From Acanthochromis polyacanthus (Eukaryota > Chordata > Actinopteri > Pomacentridae), in assembly GCF_021347895.1 (NCBI RefSeq), contig NC_067118.1, forward strand, positions 38,801,755 to 38,865,754: DNA of 64,000 nt, in the 5' to 3' direction. Below, in pieces: positions 43,394 to 56,782 of this stretch (positions within the stretch are counted from its first letter, which is position 1; each line of letters opens with the position of its first letter). The notes under the pieces are model-generated. The model saw only the letters and a program-made list of their open reading frames with translations. It did no database searches and was not told where the DNA came from. A program made the translations under genes and the position numbers.

Positions 43394-44501
43394 TTTGTTC
43401 TTAAGTTCATGCTCAAAGCTGTTGTACTTTTAAGTGGAGGAATGCATCTTGGTTGTGGCTCTATGTTTTAGACACTGATGAAGGTGTGGTTCATGCATTC
43501 ATAGCTGCAGCTTTTTACACTTGCTTATACTTGCCTGTGTTTTTATTCTGTAATTAAGGGATTCAGTCCATCACCTCTTCATAAACACACTAAGTCCTTC
43601 TTACTCTCACCTGGATAGCAGCTGTCTGTCCATCCAGATCTTTTTTTTGAGGTTATTATGCTGTAGTTGCACATAAAAGACCCCCAGATATTAAACTAGA
43701 ATGTCTTATAGTTAAAGACTTGATGTTAAACACATTAAAACAACATAAACTGTAATAAAAACCATACGGTCCAACTGGTGAAGTATCGAGAGCTTCAGCT
43801 GGTTCATAGTCCGTCTGTATGGGAGAATTTGGGTTACACTTTTTTTTATTTTTTTTACCTTATGTGCAGTTTGTGAAGAACAAATATCCACTAATTTCAT
43901 ATCAAAATTGGACAGCATACACACATTTCTCACACCATTGTCCATAATTTCTCCATGTTGTAACTGGCTTTTAGTTTTTCGTTGTACTGCAAATTCACTG
44001 AAAAAAGAACAACAAACAAAAGCACCTGTGTTTGTGGCATCGATCTGTATCAAAAGATCCTTTTTAGCGTCACAAAAATGTCTTTTTTTCCCCAGTTATA
44101 TTATAATAATTTTGTTTAGAAGTCTGTTCCTCACTGTGTATAAAGGTTTACCAAATTCTTGTAGTTTCCATAAAAGCAGTGCTTCCATTCTTCTGTCGTT
44201 CGATTCTTCAGACCAGCTTCAAGTGCCTCGGTGTTTTGGTGGGAACAATCGGAATATAATTGTTATGGTTATGAACTTTGATCAGCATTTCTGGGTGAAA
44301 ATGTGTTTTAAAAAGGAAAAAAAAACAAGTTCTAATGCCACGCTTAAGTTTCAGTAGAATTAATTCAGACTTTTGTACGACATAATCCAACCTTTACCTC
44401 CCACAGAGTTTGTTTTTGTATTGCCGTTTCATAATTAAAAATATGAATGTATGTGTGAACATTTGAGGTTTCAAGTAATTTATTCAGCAACAAGAATATT
44501 T

Positions 44502-44507
44502 AATAAA
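44502..44507 (+). other. possible polyadenylation signal of emerin
   Basis: AATAAA about 1.1 kb after the emerin stop codon, in an AT-rich non-coding stretch. No earlier canonical hexamer was noted with confidence, so the 3' UTR length is uncertain. Confidence 0.35.
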
Positions 44508-45482
44508 AATGTAATCACTACGAGTATAAAAATAAATGAAGCACATTCTGCGTGGTGTTAAGAGCTTTTTGTCCTGTTGTGTAGTTTGATCTGAAGCTAT
44601 TAGTAGATTGTCAAACACAAAACTCAATGAACCCAGAGGCTCCAACAAGAGCAGCATTTTAATCGACTACAGCTTCTACTTACACACTTTAGTGCATTAA
44701 TGGACGTAATGTTAATGAAGTACGATGCATAGCAGCGTCAGACTGGGAATATAAAAATGTCCTTTAGTCCTCTAAGGATCGTTGATCTGTGGGCGAGTAT
44801 ATAAGTAGCCAGTGGAGCTTGTTATTAGTGTTGCTTGTTAATAAATACAAAACAATGTTATTAAACTGCGTGTACACAGAGACCTGAGGAACCCATGTCA
44901 CAGTTTCCCCATTTTAGCTCCCGCTGGTCCCAGCTTTAGCCCGGTCTGAGTGAAGTCTAGCTTTGACCGTTCCTGACCGAGCTAAGGACAGCTTCTACCT
45001 TCAGTCTGTGGCTGTTTACGTCTCACCTCCATACAGGGCCAGATGACGTCCACTGTTCTCCAGCAGGAACTCGCCTGAAGTTTGGTTTGAAAGAATATTG
45101 CAATGCAGTCTGTGGTGGCATCGACTCATCCAGACTGTCCTGAACCGGTTCCAGCCTTTTCCAGCGGTGAGGTGGACGATGAACCCGACTGGCTGGTTCT
45201 GATACAGCTCCCACCGTCTGGATCCATGGAGGACACTGGACTGTTCGACTGTCCACACACTTCTGATTCTGCTTGACAGGAAAACACAAAATTGCCCAAC
45301 TTAGAACATGGATACACAAATTAGTTCAAACTTCATGGTGCCTGTTTGATGAATTTGCTCTCCTGTAGACGTTTTCCTGTTTTAGAACCAGTATCAAAGC
45401 AGATCTCATGAGCAGTGTGCAAACAACCAGGAAGAGCTCCCTGGAAAACACGGAATGTTTTCAAAGTCTAAAATATGAACTT

Positions 45483-45652
45483 ACTATTTTTTGGTCATTT
45501 GTGGGCTTTGTTGGATTAGAGACAGACAGGAAAGTTGGGAGAAGACCTGCAGCAAAGGTCCGTGAGCTTGAATCGAACCCTGACCACGGTGTAGGGGACC
45601 TGTTTATGGGTGTTCCACGCAACCAGTTGAGCTATCTGGGCATCCGTCGCTT
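45483..45652 (-). mobile_element. tRNA-derived SINE, reverse orientation
   Basis: Minus strand carries GCCCAGATAGCTCAACTGG, a box B-like GGTTCGATTCAAGC and the CT-rich body. Same family as the copy at 1678. Confidence 0.6.
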
Positions 45653-45689
45653 GTCATGTCAACTGGTTTACTACAATATCTTTATAAAC

Positions 45690-45848
45690 AGCTTTCAATT
45701 TTACTCAATTGTATATATAATATTTAGAAGAATCTTTGTGTAAAAAGCCATGTGGTGTTTGGTTATAGGCGGCCATGTTGGTTTTAGGCCTGAAAACAGC
45801 AAAAATATCAACTATGATACAAAAAGTCCCTCAATTACATACTGACCC
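45690..45848 (-). mobile_element. GGTCAATATATAATTG repeat, terminal fragment
   Basis: About 160 bp, reverse-oriented, containing GGCGGCCATGTTGGTTTTAG and ending CAATTACATACTGACCC. It directly follows a SINE. Confidence 0.5.
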
Positions 45849-46144
45849 AAGTCGAAGACGTTGTAAACCTAGGACTTCCTGTAATTACAAAAATAAAAAC
45901 ACGTGGACGTAAATCTTTACCCCTTATTAACAGGACACCACTAAATCCTCACTAGTGCAACCAACTGCTTTTAGAGGTCACTTGATTACTACAGTCAGCT
46001 GGAGATCACCTGAGTCTAGTCAGATAATTATAAGTATAAATGCATGTTTGTTGACGGTGCAACTTTCAGAGAGTCTGTGTCACGGCAAGAGAAATACGGC
46101 ACTGACCTGCAATACTTCTATGTATCTGTTGCCTGCGTCCCCCA

Positions 46145-49100
46145 TCATAGTTTGTTAATCGATAAGGCGACATAAGTGTTGTCCACACCTGTGAACAGAA
46201 GCACATTCACTACTGTAGGTACACAGATAAGACAAAAAGACATCTCTGTCTAAAGCTTAAAGGCTACTGATGGAAACAGGAACTTACAGGTTCTGGTCTC
46301 TCGCTCCAGTTCAGAGGGCTTCTTCTCCTTGTTACACAGCACCTTGGCCACAACGATTATAATGACGACGGCTACAACAAACGTCAGGCCGGACACGAGC
46401 CAGCTGATCACCATCGGACTGAGTACCGGATCAGGGTCTGAGAGAGAGAGGAGGGATCTTTAAGTTTCATTCAGGATGGGTTTCTGCCAAGTGATTTTCA
46501 ATTTGATTCCAAAAAAAAAAACCATATATACATATAAAATAAAATAAAAAAATCACAGAATGTTAAACCTTAACCCTTGAGTTGTCCTGCGGGTCAATAT
46601 TGACCCATTTTAAAGTTTGAAAATGTGGGGAAAAAAAAGAAAAAATTTTCAGAGTGAAACTTTTGATGTCCACATTTTTGGGAAATCTCTGAACATTTTG
46701 TGGTGGAAAAAAAGAATTGCTAAAAATGTTTCTTCAGAACAATCACAACAACAACAAAAAAATCAACCAAAATCCAGAGAATTTTTTGTGAATGTTCTTA
46801 AAGAAAATATTAGAAGTTCTACTAATACATATGTAATCATGGAGGATTTACTCATTTTTGAAAATATTTCTAATAATTTCCTTGCCACATTTCGGGGATT
46901 TTATTTAAATAAAACTTTTAAGAAATTATTGGAATTTTCTTCCTGAAGGTTTTGCAAATTTTCAGAAATTTGGGGAATTTTTTTGCTGAATTTTTGGATT
47001 TTTTTCAGACATGGAAATAATATTTTTTGGTGCCTGTAAATGAGGACAACGGGAGGGTTAAACACTTCATTTTCTTCCTCAGTCTCACCTCTGATGGCTA
47101 TAGGCAGGGGCTGGCTCTCTCTGGAGACGAAGGTGCGTCCGCCCAGCTGGACCCGGTACAGGCAGTAGTAGTAGCCCTCGTTGGAGCTCTGGGCGCTGGG
47201 GAAGGTGAAGGTGACGGACGGCGTCAGGGCGGGCAGAGACTGGCGCACGGTGCCGTTGGAGCGAATCAGACGCAGCTGGAAAGAACCTCCCGGATACTGC
47301 TGAGGGGTGGAGCAGGTGATGTTAAAACTGTGGCCTTTAATGACGGAACCAGCCGGGGCCTCAGTGGACGTGTTGAACCAGTGCTGGGGTGTTAAGAGCT
47401 CAACTGTCAAGCAGCCAGACAAGGAAGGAAATGGGTTAGTCAAGGTTACACTTTAAAATGAAACAAAAATGAACTATGTATTTTTTAAACGTATTATTGT
47501 GGCGAGCCATGTTGGAAAACGACACTGGAGGAAGAATATCTGCCTTTTATGCACTCTGCAACTGGCAGATGCTTTTATTTTGACACACAGACAGCAGCAC
47601 TGTAGAAAATGTGGCAGGAAGTCAACAAACTAACTACGCTGACTAAACCACAAAAACACAATAAAACAGCAATAACACTGGAACACTAACATAAACCACA
47701 ATAATGACATTTAAACACATTTCAACACCCTGAACTCCCATGGTGCATTGCAGCACAACAGTTCAATCATAGCGACCGGCTCTGCAATCGCTACATAATT
47801 TTAATTACACTCAACAAAAATATAAACGCAACACTTTTGTTTTTGCTCCCATTGTTTATGAGATGAACTCAAAGATCTAAAACTTTTTCCACATACACAA
47901 TATCACCATTTCTCTCAAATATTGTTCACAAATCTGTCTAAATCTGTGATAGTGAGCACTTCTCCTTTGCTGAGATAATCCATCCACCTCACAGGTGTGC
48001 CATATCAAGCTGCTGATTAGACACCATGATTAGTGCACAGCTGTGCCTTAGACTGCCCACAATAAAAGGACACTCTGAAAGGTGCAGTTTTATCACAGAG
48101 CACAATGATTTGAGGGAGTGTGCAATTGGCATGCTGACAGCAGGAATGTCAACCAGAGCTGTTGCTCGAGTATTGAATGTTCATTTCTCAGTTTAATAAA
48201 AGTCTTCTTGTTTTTGTTGTTTAAAGCAGCTGGAGTGAGGTGTTCAGTTACATTAATTCTTATCAACGAAATAATGTTGTTATGAATGACAGGTTCTCTG
48301 CCATCACGTTGTTAATATACAACATTCAATGTAACAAATATCAGTTGTCTGTCTTTCTTGATAACCAATAATCTCTAGCGGCTCTGAAAACAAAAAAAAC
48401 AAAATGCAACACGTATCGGTCAATCCCTATTCATTACAAAACATTTGAAAAAATGTAGGACTGAGCAATCGTCTGCTGGGACGGACAAGGTGGGGCTCAA
48501 ATACCGCACGCTAACGTAGATAGCCTCATATAGGTTGCACAAGAAGATAATGTGCATACAATGTGGTGGTGGAGTTACTGAGGTAAACAAAGCGGTCGTG
48601 ACTCACCCACAGTGATGTTGATGGAGTTGCTGGGCGGAGAGCTGAGCAGCTGAGACGGAAAGCCGCCCTTGATCCTGTACCGACAGCTGTAGCTGCCCTG
48701 GTGGAAAGTCTCGATATCGGACAGCGTGAGCTCCACTCTGGTCTGGGCCTGGTCGGCCCTCTGCGTGACCAGCGGCGTGGACACTCCGTGCTTGTACAGG
48801 TGGAAGTCGCTGAGGTGGTGGCCCAGCAGAGCGCTGCAGCCGAAGCGAACGGCCTCCCCGGGAGTGAACACAGTGTGAGGCGACAGCAGGGTGAGGGTGG
48901 GTTTTAGGAGAGTACCTGAAGGTAAAGACAGGTTCATCAGAGAAATGTGGAAGATCCAATCAAGCGTACTCTTCTTGATCTCACTCTGACATGCAACTGG
49001 TACTGTGTATGTGGCACACGCACAATTACTGGATGATAAATGCACTTTTCTAAAGGAGTAATGGATAAAAATAGGCATGTCCATTACATATCCTACTACT

Positions 49101-52100
49101 GGTGGCAGAGAAAATGACAACTGTGTCTTGGTTCAGCCTCCACCAATGGAGAGAGAGATTAAAGAAAGTGTATTCAATTGAAAAAAAAATGGCAAGAACA
49201 GCAAAACTCCATTTGAAATGAGGTTCCTTTATGAATTTACGGGATCCTGCTACTTTACATATTTGACAGGCTGGGGGATGTTTTTGGAGATGTAATGATG
49301 TTTGTGTCTGGACTGTGTATTTTTACATGTTTCATAACCTCTTGCTGCTCTTTAATATAATTTATCTTTGAATAAAATTTGAACTTCTCCTCTTTATGTG
49401 GGTTTAGACGATGCCATGAACTAGCTGTGTGTAGGAATTTTCTGCTTGTTTTTATTTATAATGTGCATGTTTTTGTTTGTCCATTTTTAGCTGCATAGAA
49501 GTATGCACAAAAACACATAGTTTAAATGAAAATTTGTTAAAAAAAATAGAAAGAAAATACTTTTCTCAGTTTCCCAGATAATGTGCACATTCAGATCTTC
49601 TTGTCCAGGTTGTAAGACTTCCAGATTTCCTGTTTTTTTTTTCTTTAAGCGTCTATTATAATGGAGCAAACAACTCCTCTGTCTTCTATGACTTGCACAC
49701 CCTGAGGGATTGTCGTTTGTTTAATGTGTTATTTAAAATATCTGGTGCTGGTCCTTGAGGAGATTAAATGCTCTACCAGAGTGGAGGAGTCTCACCTGAG
49801 CATTTCACGCCTGCATCATCCTCGTGAGTGCAGTAGGACTTTGTCTGGAGGACGACGGCGCATCGGGTCAAACTGGACTCGTGTCCGGAGCACTGGACGT
49901 GATGCATCCAGATCTCCCCTTTGCCTGGACCGAACGCTGCGCCGTGAAGGGCAGTTTCAGCTAAACCGCAGCCCAGCTCCAGGCACACCACGTCGGCCTC
50001 CCTGAGGTCCCAGGCGTGGTCGCAGACGGTCCCCCACTGGTCGTGGCGGAGAACCTCGACTCGGCCCGAACACTTGCTATCCCCATCTGCTAGTCGGACC
50101 GCCCCTGTGGGTCAGAGGAAATGTACTCAGAGACACTGGCATAGATTTAAGGGGGGGTAGTACCATTACTCTGACAGTAGCAGGTCTTTTTTCATTCCCA
50201 AAATATGAATCATTAGCTCATAGAACACTGAATCTTTGTGGCAAACATAATTATCACAGACACTGTTGTAATGTGGGACTGATGTGTTTTGACTCAGCAG
50301 ATACCAAATTAGGAAAGATGATCTAGAAAAGGCTGTGGATGCATTCAGCGTATAATGGCAGTGCTGAGAGGGCCGCACATCTAAAGCTAGAGACCTAGAT
50401 GTATTATGAAAAGCCACAGATCTAATCCTCTTTGTTTTTCTTGAACAAAAGTAGAACTGAAATGAAAAAGCAGCTCTGGGTTTGGTCATGTCTTTCCAAT
50501 CTCATGTTAAAGCCCTCAAGATGATTATGACGCAGTTGATCAAAAATGTTGGGATGTTATTTTACTGTTCAGAAGCATCCGATGTGTTACTAAAGTCTGA
50601 ACATTTCCATTTATTTATGTATTTGCATGTCTTGTAAAGTGTTTTATTATTACAGAGATCTCATAGCAGGACATCTGATGAATATCGTGTGTTTAGATGC
50701 TTCATAAAACTATCTATGCAACATGTTTTCTCTGATCAAACTGTGGTAAAAGGTAGCCTGGTATAAATAAAAAAACTTTTAGTGTTTTATTATATGTTGT
50801 TGTAGGTAGATAAGCTATCATTACTATGTGGACAGAATGTTCAGCATTTTTATCAGCAGATTAGGTCTGATTATTATTAGCTATACGGGGTGTTGTGTTT
50901 TGAAACTTTATGGGTGAACTTTTTACTCTCAGGAACACCAGCATCTCTTCTCCTGGACAATTAAAGGGTTGGTCATCCACATTACTATTACATTTATGAA
51001 AAAAAGTACTTCCAAGGTAAATCTTTACATATGTACGTAGATACGTAAATCTCACTGTGCACTCCCTCAGATTGAAATCAGAAATAATTCATTCTGAATC
51101 CCAACCCTGAACCACTGGAGATCACATGTTTTTTATATATATATTATCACACATCAAGTATGTAAGTTCTTAATAACTCACACTAAACTTTGGGTAGCTG
51201 TAATTTCACACTAAGTACTTTAAACATTCTCCTTTTATTTATTTATTTTACAAACATCTGGGTTCCAGACTGCAACCAAGATGGTTGCATTTGCAAAGTT
51301 TTTTGAGCGTGTTCGAACAAGTGGTGTAGTTGATTTGTGTTAAAAACATAAAGTGACTGTTATGGAAATTCTGCAATGTCAAGAGAAGACTGAGGAGGCA
51401 GACTCAGATGGCTTAGGTTGAGAGTAAGATTTACTGACGTCAGGAGAAGTGACACAACAAAGCAGCACGTTCATGTGAGGATTCCCTTCGACCTGGGATG
51501 TATAAGGAGGAATGCTGTATTTCGAAATGAAGCTGATTTTGATTCGGTGTTATTAAGGTGGACTAAGCATGCTTTGCCAAGGACAGTGTGTCACATTTTA
51601 GATTCATTTTACTCTGAAATAACTTGAAAATGGTGCACTGTGGAATGTGATGCTCAGATTCAAGAAGACACGACTAAGTCCGATCTTTATACAATTAAAC
51701 AAAAGACCTTCACTGAGTTTTTCTTGTGCCCAAGCTTCACATAATACAGTGATTATGAGATTAAAATCTTAACATTGTGGGATGATCCCCCAATGTGTCA
51801 TAATCCCAACAGCACCTCTGGTTTTATGTCAATCCCAGGCTTACCTAAGGCAGTGACTCCATCCCACAGAGCTCCTATAGACAGAAATGAAATTGTGATC
51901 AGGCAAATACAGATTTAAATCCGTTTTAAAATGTCAGCAGTAGCAGTTATTTAAACTGAAATGTTTGTTCATTATCTCCACAATGAACAGACTCTTTATG
52001 AGGTTGTTTACTTGTGACTGAAACTTATTTTGAAGCATCTAATAGCCTGTTCCTCCCACTTAGTTACGGTCATGGGTTTGGACTATTCACTATTAAATCA

Positions 52101-52336
52101 GTTAATTTAACAGCAGCCTCCTACATAAACCCAAATTTATTTTTAACACAACGCCAAAGCTAGTAACATACACGTTAAAGCCGTTTCAGTGACCGTTACA
52201 GTTGTGCTAACTTAAGCTAAAGCGACTGCTGCTTATTCCATTGCATAACTAAGATACCTAGCCGCTCCGCAGCCAGCTAGGGTAAGCTAAGGCTAATTAG
52301 CTTACCTGTCAGGAGGATCTGGAGGATTCTCAGCAT
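46145..52336 (-). CDS. type I membrane receptor: one SRCR domain, two Ig domains, one membrane segment (7 exons)
   Basis: Likely a leukocyte-type surface receptor; not assigned to a named gene. Exons in transcript order: 52336-52306, 51874-51845, 50104-49796, 48915-48607, 47403-47089, 46437-46288, 46188-46145. They encode 395 residues. The signal peptide starts MLRILQILLTG. The SRCR domain (AVRLADGDSKCSGRVEVL to DDAGVKCS) has eight cysteines, the group B count. Ig1 (RFGCSALL ... GSYSCRYR) and Ig2 (FNITCSTP ... GYYYCLYR) each have the Cys pair. The membrane helix is MVISWLVSGLTFVVAVVIII. The tail is about 30 residues (CNKEKKPSELERETRT then CVDNTYVALSINKL) with one YxxL. Every intron is phase 1, as expected for shuffled extracellular modules. 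SRCR plus Ig recalls some mammalian Fc receptor-like proteins, but the domain order differs. The gene starts in a CpG-rich stretch. Confidence 0.85.
46574..47057 (+). mobile_element. piggyBac-like MITE copy H, next to an Ig-domain exon
   Basis: Starts CCCTTGAGTTGTCCTGCGGG after TTAA at 46570-46573 and ends GGACAACGGGAGGG before TTAA at 47058-47061. Its right end is only about 31 bp from the splice donor of the second Ig exon of the SRCR-Ig gene. Confidence 0.8.
47808..48187 (+). mobile_element. 5' end of a Tc1-like transposon, truncated
   Basis: Starts TACACTCAACAAAAATATAA, a terminal sequence I recognise from fish Tc1-like elements. It runs into a short frame reading CAIGMLTAGMSTRAVARVLN, like the helix-turn-helix start of a Tc1-like transposase. 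The rest of the element is missing. It lies in an intron of the SRCR-Ig gene. Confidence 0.65.
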
Positions 52337-53238
52337 CGTTCCCCGCGTCCTTCCATCACACGGCCGAAGGGAGCTCGTGGTCGTGGCGGTGGTGGAGACT
52401 CTGGCAGCCGCTTAAAGACATATTAGCTGCTAGATTGTATGCTAATAAAAATAAATAAATAAAAGACTCGGCTAACCAACGCTAACAACAACAACAGGAC
52501 GAGCTAACGGCTAAAGCAGCGGTGAGCAGCGGACGGTCAGGGCGCGGCTGGAAGGCATCGTCCGGGACGGAGCACTGCCGATAGACGGTTGATTCCCGGT
52601 GGAAAGAAGCTGCTTCACGATGTGTCCCGGGCGGCTGTCACGGTAACACGGTGTCCACGAGGCTGTCGGGATGGCTGCATGCCGTCAGTGGCTTCAGTCC
52701 GATGCCGAGCCCTTCTCCCTGCGGCAGACAGAGGTCACCAGAAGCCGCAGCGCTGCATTTGAACCCATTAGCGGCTGCTTTACAGAGGATAACCGCTGGG
52801 ACAGGGGCGTAGCTCCACAGCCCGGGGACCTCAGAGCCACCATACATCCGATTAACCATGGAAAACCGACTGTTAAAAAAAAAAACATTATTACCGCCCG
52901 GCAAAACTGTGTTTTCCGGAAGGTATTGTTTTCACCTGCATGGTCTTGCTTGCTTGCTTGTTTGTCTGTAACAATTTGGTTTCTGCTGATAACTCCACAA
53001 AATATTGATGTAGCCTCACCATATTTGGTACACAGGTGTACCATAATAAGACACAGGTCAAGTTCCATTTGGTGACCGTGACCTCATTTTCAAGGTCACA
53101 GGGGTCATCTTTGTTGCTGGGCGGTCCAAGTTTGGTAAAACTTCTAGGTTTTATTTATTTTTGTTATAATTTTTTATATTTTTATATCTAAATAAGTCTA
53201 CATTATTTTTGCATTTTTTCTATATTTTGGTTTTACAG

Positions 53239-53240
53239 AA

Positions 53241-53270
<30 letters not shown>
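53239..53270 (+). repeat. (TA)n/(TG)n microsatellite
   Basis: TA units grading into TATG and TG units in AT-rich intergenic DNA. Confidence 0.75.
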
Positions 53271-53272
<2 letters not shown>

Positions 53273-53274
53273 GT

Positions 53275-53575
53275 GTGTACGTGTTTATCTATACCGGTGG
53301 GGACTTGGTGGGGACTTTGACCTGACTCCACGCTATCTCGGTGGGGACTCGCGTCACCGTGGGGACCAAAAATGAGGTCCCCACGGGGGGAAACAGTGTT
53401 ATCTTGGCCATGTTGTTGTTACTGAAAAAAGTAAAAGTGCAAAAAAGTTTCTTTAGGGTTAGGCATTGTTTTGTTGTTGGTTAAGGTTAGGGTTAGGGTA
53501 AGGGTTAGGGGTTAGGTATGAATGGGAGTCAACGGTAAGTCCCCATGGGGATATAAGAACCAGACATGTGTGTGT
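53275..53575 (+). repeat. dispersed repeat with GGTGGGGACTTGG ends and short telomere-like run
   Basis: GGTGGGGACTTGGTGGGGAC near the left and AAGTCCCCATGGGGATATA near the right surround a degenerate TTAGGG run at about 53486-53514. I recognise this as a common fish repeat, not a telomere. Confidence 0.5.
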
Positions 53576-53875
53576 CTGTGTGTGTGTCTGTGTCTTTATT
53601 CATTATTGTTTAATTATTGGCTTTTATTATTTATTATTTTTGCTATTTTTTCCTATATTTTTGGTTTATAGATTACATATATTTCAAATATTTTTACATT
53701 TTCTCATTATTCATTTTTATTATTTATATCAAAATAAATAAATTAATATTATTTTTGCAAGTTTATGTATGTAATATATATATGACTTTTTCATTTTTTT
53801 CTAATTTTTAGTCTTTACTATTTATATCAAAATAAATATTTTTGCGATCTTTTTTTATATTTGTGTTTTACAGAT

Positions 53876-53929
<54 letters not shown>

Positions 53930-53940
53930 CGTGTGTGTGT
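53876..53940 (+). repeat. (TA)n(TG)n microsatellite
   Basis: A short TA run followed by about 24 TG units with two GC interruptions, in AT-rich intergenic DNA. Confidence 0.85.
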
Positions 53941-54487
53941 GTACTTTTTACTTAATAGTTTTTACCATATATATATTTTTTTTGTTTGTTTGTTTTTTGG
54001 TCATTTTTTCAATATTTTGGTTTTGCTGGCTCTATTAATTTATCAGTCTGATCATTTTGAAAACAACTGACGAAATAACAAAACAAAAATGACATTGAAG
54101 CTTTGTGGGCACTAAAGCCTTAGAAAATAATATTTTATTGTCTGTTTATTTTTATTTTTTAAGTAAGAATAATTTTTAAAAATGTCTCTGGATCTATTTA
54201 TTTGTCATTCTGATCATACACTAAAGCCTTTGAAAATAATATGACTAACAAACAAAACAAAAAGGACATTAATAATTTGTAAAAAGCCTTAGAAAACAAT
54301 ATGACTAAATAACAAAATGTAAATATTACAGAAGAAACTAAATAACTAAATAATAATTACATTATATAAGAAATACAGCTTCTAATAAAAAATATTAAAA
54401 AAGCAATAAGTTACAGACAGCATGACACAACCCAGTATGCAATATACTGGAAATGACAATAGACAGAAATCACAGGAACAACTTATC

Positions 54488-54830
54488 TACCACACATTGA
54501 GTCAACAAGGTTGTTGATGCAGCTTATGGACTGTTGTCCTACTTTCCCCAGAGGACTCCACAAAGTTGTAGAACATTTTAGGAACCAGGATAATCACGTT
54601 TCCAGACATCCAGAGCATCATGTGGCTGATTGTCGGTCATATCATGCCTGGAATAATCACTCAGACGACAAATGGTGAAGTTGTGGACATTAAAGAGTTC
54701 GACTATGATCCTAACCGACACACCTGCATCCATCATGTCATCAGTTTGTTCTCGTCTTTCTCTTGTCACGTGTGGCCTTGTGTCATTTGAATAAAGCTGC
54801 ATTTTAAAGTGGACATTTATAGTCACTGGT
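54488..54830 (-). mobile_element. degraded Tc1-like transposase fragment
   Basis: A minus-strand frame (54826-54578) reads MMDAGVSVRIIVELFNVHNF and on, resembling the DNA-binding part of a Tc1-like transposase. No inverted ends were found. Confidence 0.4.
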
Positions 54831-56782
54831 CAAAGGAGTCACGCGATCTGATCATCGTCCTTTAAAGCTTCACCTGACCAGGGTGTGGATTAACTCAGCG
54901 GTTGAGAATCTGTCACCAGTTGAAGAGCTCAAGAACTTTTTGTGCACAGTTTAGTGCAATGAAACATTTTCTAACCAGACCAACAAAAGTGGACTTTTAT
55001 CCTTCCTCCCCTGCAGATTACATCCACACAACACATCTGTCAGTGTGGACACTGTGGCTGTGGCTTTGTGAGGCCTGGGTGTCCAAGACTAGAGCCCTGA
55101 ATGTCTTACTAATAACTCTGGATTTAAGGGATGATTAGGGCGCGAGCACTGACTACTACTGCAATGCAAGGAATTATTTTTCACCCAAAAGAAGCACATT
55201 TTTGAGGCAAGCTCAAAAACTCACAAACATCAGAACTGGTGAAAAGTTTGATGTTTTACAGATCTTGTATGGAAATATGGCTCCTTCGCGCCCCCATGCA
55301 ATATTTGTAGCATCTACTATGAGCAGAACTTTCACCTAGATCTACGAAATTTGGTAGGCAAATGCAGCACATCAATGCGCACCAAAAAAAGTCATGGCAC
55401 CCATACCCTAAACCTAACAGGAATCCGCCATTTTGCATTAACTGTGAGATTTTTTGTTATTTTTGCTCATTTTTAGGAGTTAAATCCTCATTGGTGGTAA
55501 CTCAAATTTGGGTTAACCCTAACAACAAAGCAGCTGGTCGTTGTTGTGGAAACCTGATACTATCAGAAGGACTGGCAGGCCGAGCACAACACTAAGGAAG
55601 GTCCTAGAAGAAGATACTGGTCTGGATGGCAAATAACTTTTGACTGCAATGCTGGACAGACGGAGCTGGAGCAAGAACTTCATTTATGTCACCGATTCCG
55701 TCAGATGCAATCATCTGACTGAACATTTGTGATTGCAGAACTTATGGGCTATTTAAAAGAGTAGTTCAGCAGGTTATTTGAATGGTTGTCCCAACACAAC
55801 CTCAGACTCACAGTGGGAAGTTGAAAAAGTAAATAATAAGACCTGTTCCACAGAAATTCCCCAGACATGTTGGCTTGTCATAGCAGGAAATGTATAAGAA
55901 AAACAGATCAAATTGATAAGCATTCCTTTTAGGTCAGCTGGCATTGTGTGTGTTGGTGTGTCTAATTCAAATATAAAGCTACATTTGTGCTCATTCATCT
56001 TGTCGGCCATGAAAAATGTCTGTACAGGTGTGGATATATTATCACCTTGTCCCACACATTCTTCTTTCTTATATCTCCCCACATTGCAACACAATCAGTA
56101 TTAGTTTTGTCAGAGGCTCAGGTGTGTCTTGCTGGCAGCAGGTAGTGCAGCCAGATGTCTTTTCTGACTCCACGCCACCAGGTTTTTCTGCATTTTCAGA
56201 CTCTTCAAGCCCAACCAATGCTGACAAGAATCTCTTAACACAACACTCAGCCGTCCACTCAAGCTGCTGCATAGCTTTTTCTAATGAGGAACAGAAACTG
56301 CATCAAAAGAGGTTCTTGGAACGGAACATATTGTTTGTTCTTGAAAAAGCTTATGATTAGTGTCCGTAAAACTACATATTTGTACTGTGTCTAAACCTGC
56401 GATTGGTCAGAAGTGGTACCTGGTGTACATTTCGGCATAGGCGTCAGTTTAGGGGGGGACGGTGGGGATGTGCCCCCCCCCACACACACACACACACTTT
56501 TTGTCAGGGGTCATTTTGTCTCCAACACATTCAATTTCTTCACATGTAAGCCGTTGTAAACCCAGTTATTTTCAGCAGTATAGAAAATTCCGACGCTCAT
56601 GAACGCACCATCCACACTCGGCCGAGAGTTGCGCAGACATACAGCACACCTTCGTGAGGTTAAAAAAAACCGTGCAGATGCTAAATTTGCGCCTATGCCA
56701 AGTGGAAGCTCCGACCAGAGACGTGCAGGGGCAAAATTTCGGCCCGGGAGAATTAGTACTATAGCGGCCCACAGACCCTTTT

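Larger units (their letters stand above)
44530..46140. other. region between emerin and the SRCR-Ig gene
   Basis: Probably the 3' UTR of the minus-strand receptor gene plus intergenic DNA. Three overlapping minus frames at 45016-45319 resemble nothing I know. It contains a SINE and a GGTCAATATATAATTG repeat fragment. Confidence 0.45.

Noticed and set aside
43908..44357. 149-codon plus frame after emerin
   Set aside because: AT-rich sequence inside the probable emerin 3' UTR, with no domain or conserved motif.
45016..45319. Three overlapping minus frames
   Set aside because: Different frames over the same DNA, none with domains or splice continuity to the receptor gene. Probably 3' UTR or intergenic.
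52671..53075. 134-codon plus-strand frame starting MAACRQWLQS
   Set aside because: Lies in the CpG-rich area opposite the SRCR-Ig gene start, runs into plain AT-rich repeat-like sequence and resembles no family I know. High GC alone can keep such a frame open.
53486..53514. Telomeric TTAGGG repeats
   Set aside because: Only about 30 degenerate bases within a dispersed fish repeat, so not a chromosome end or fusion point.
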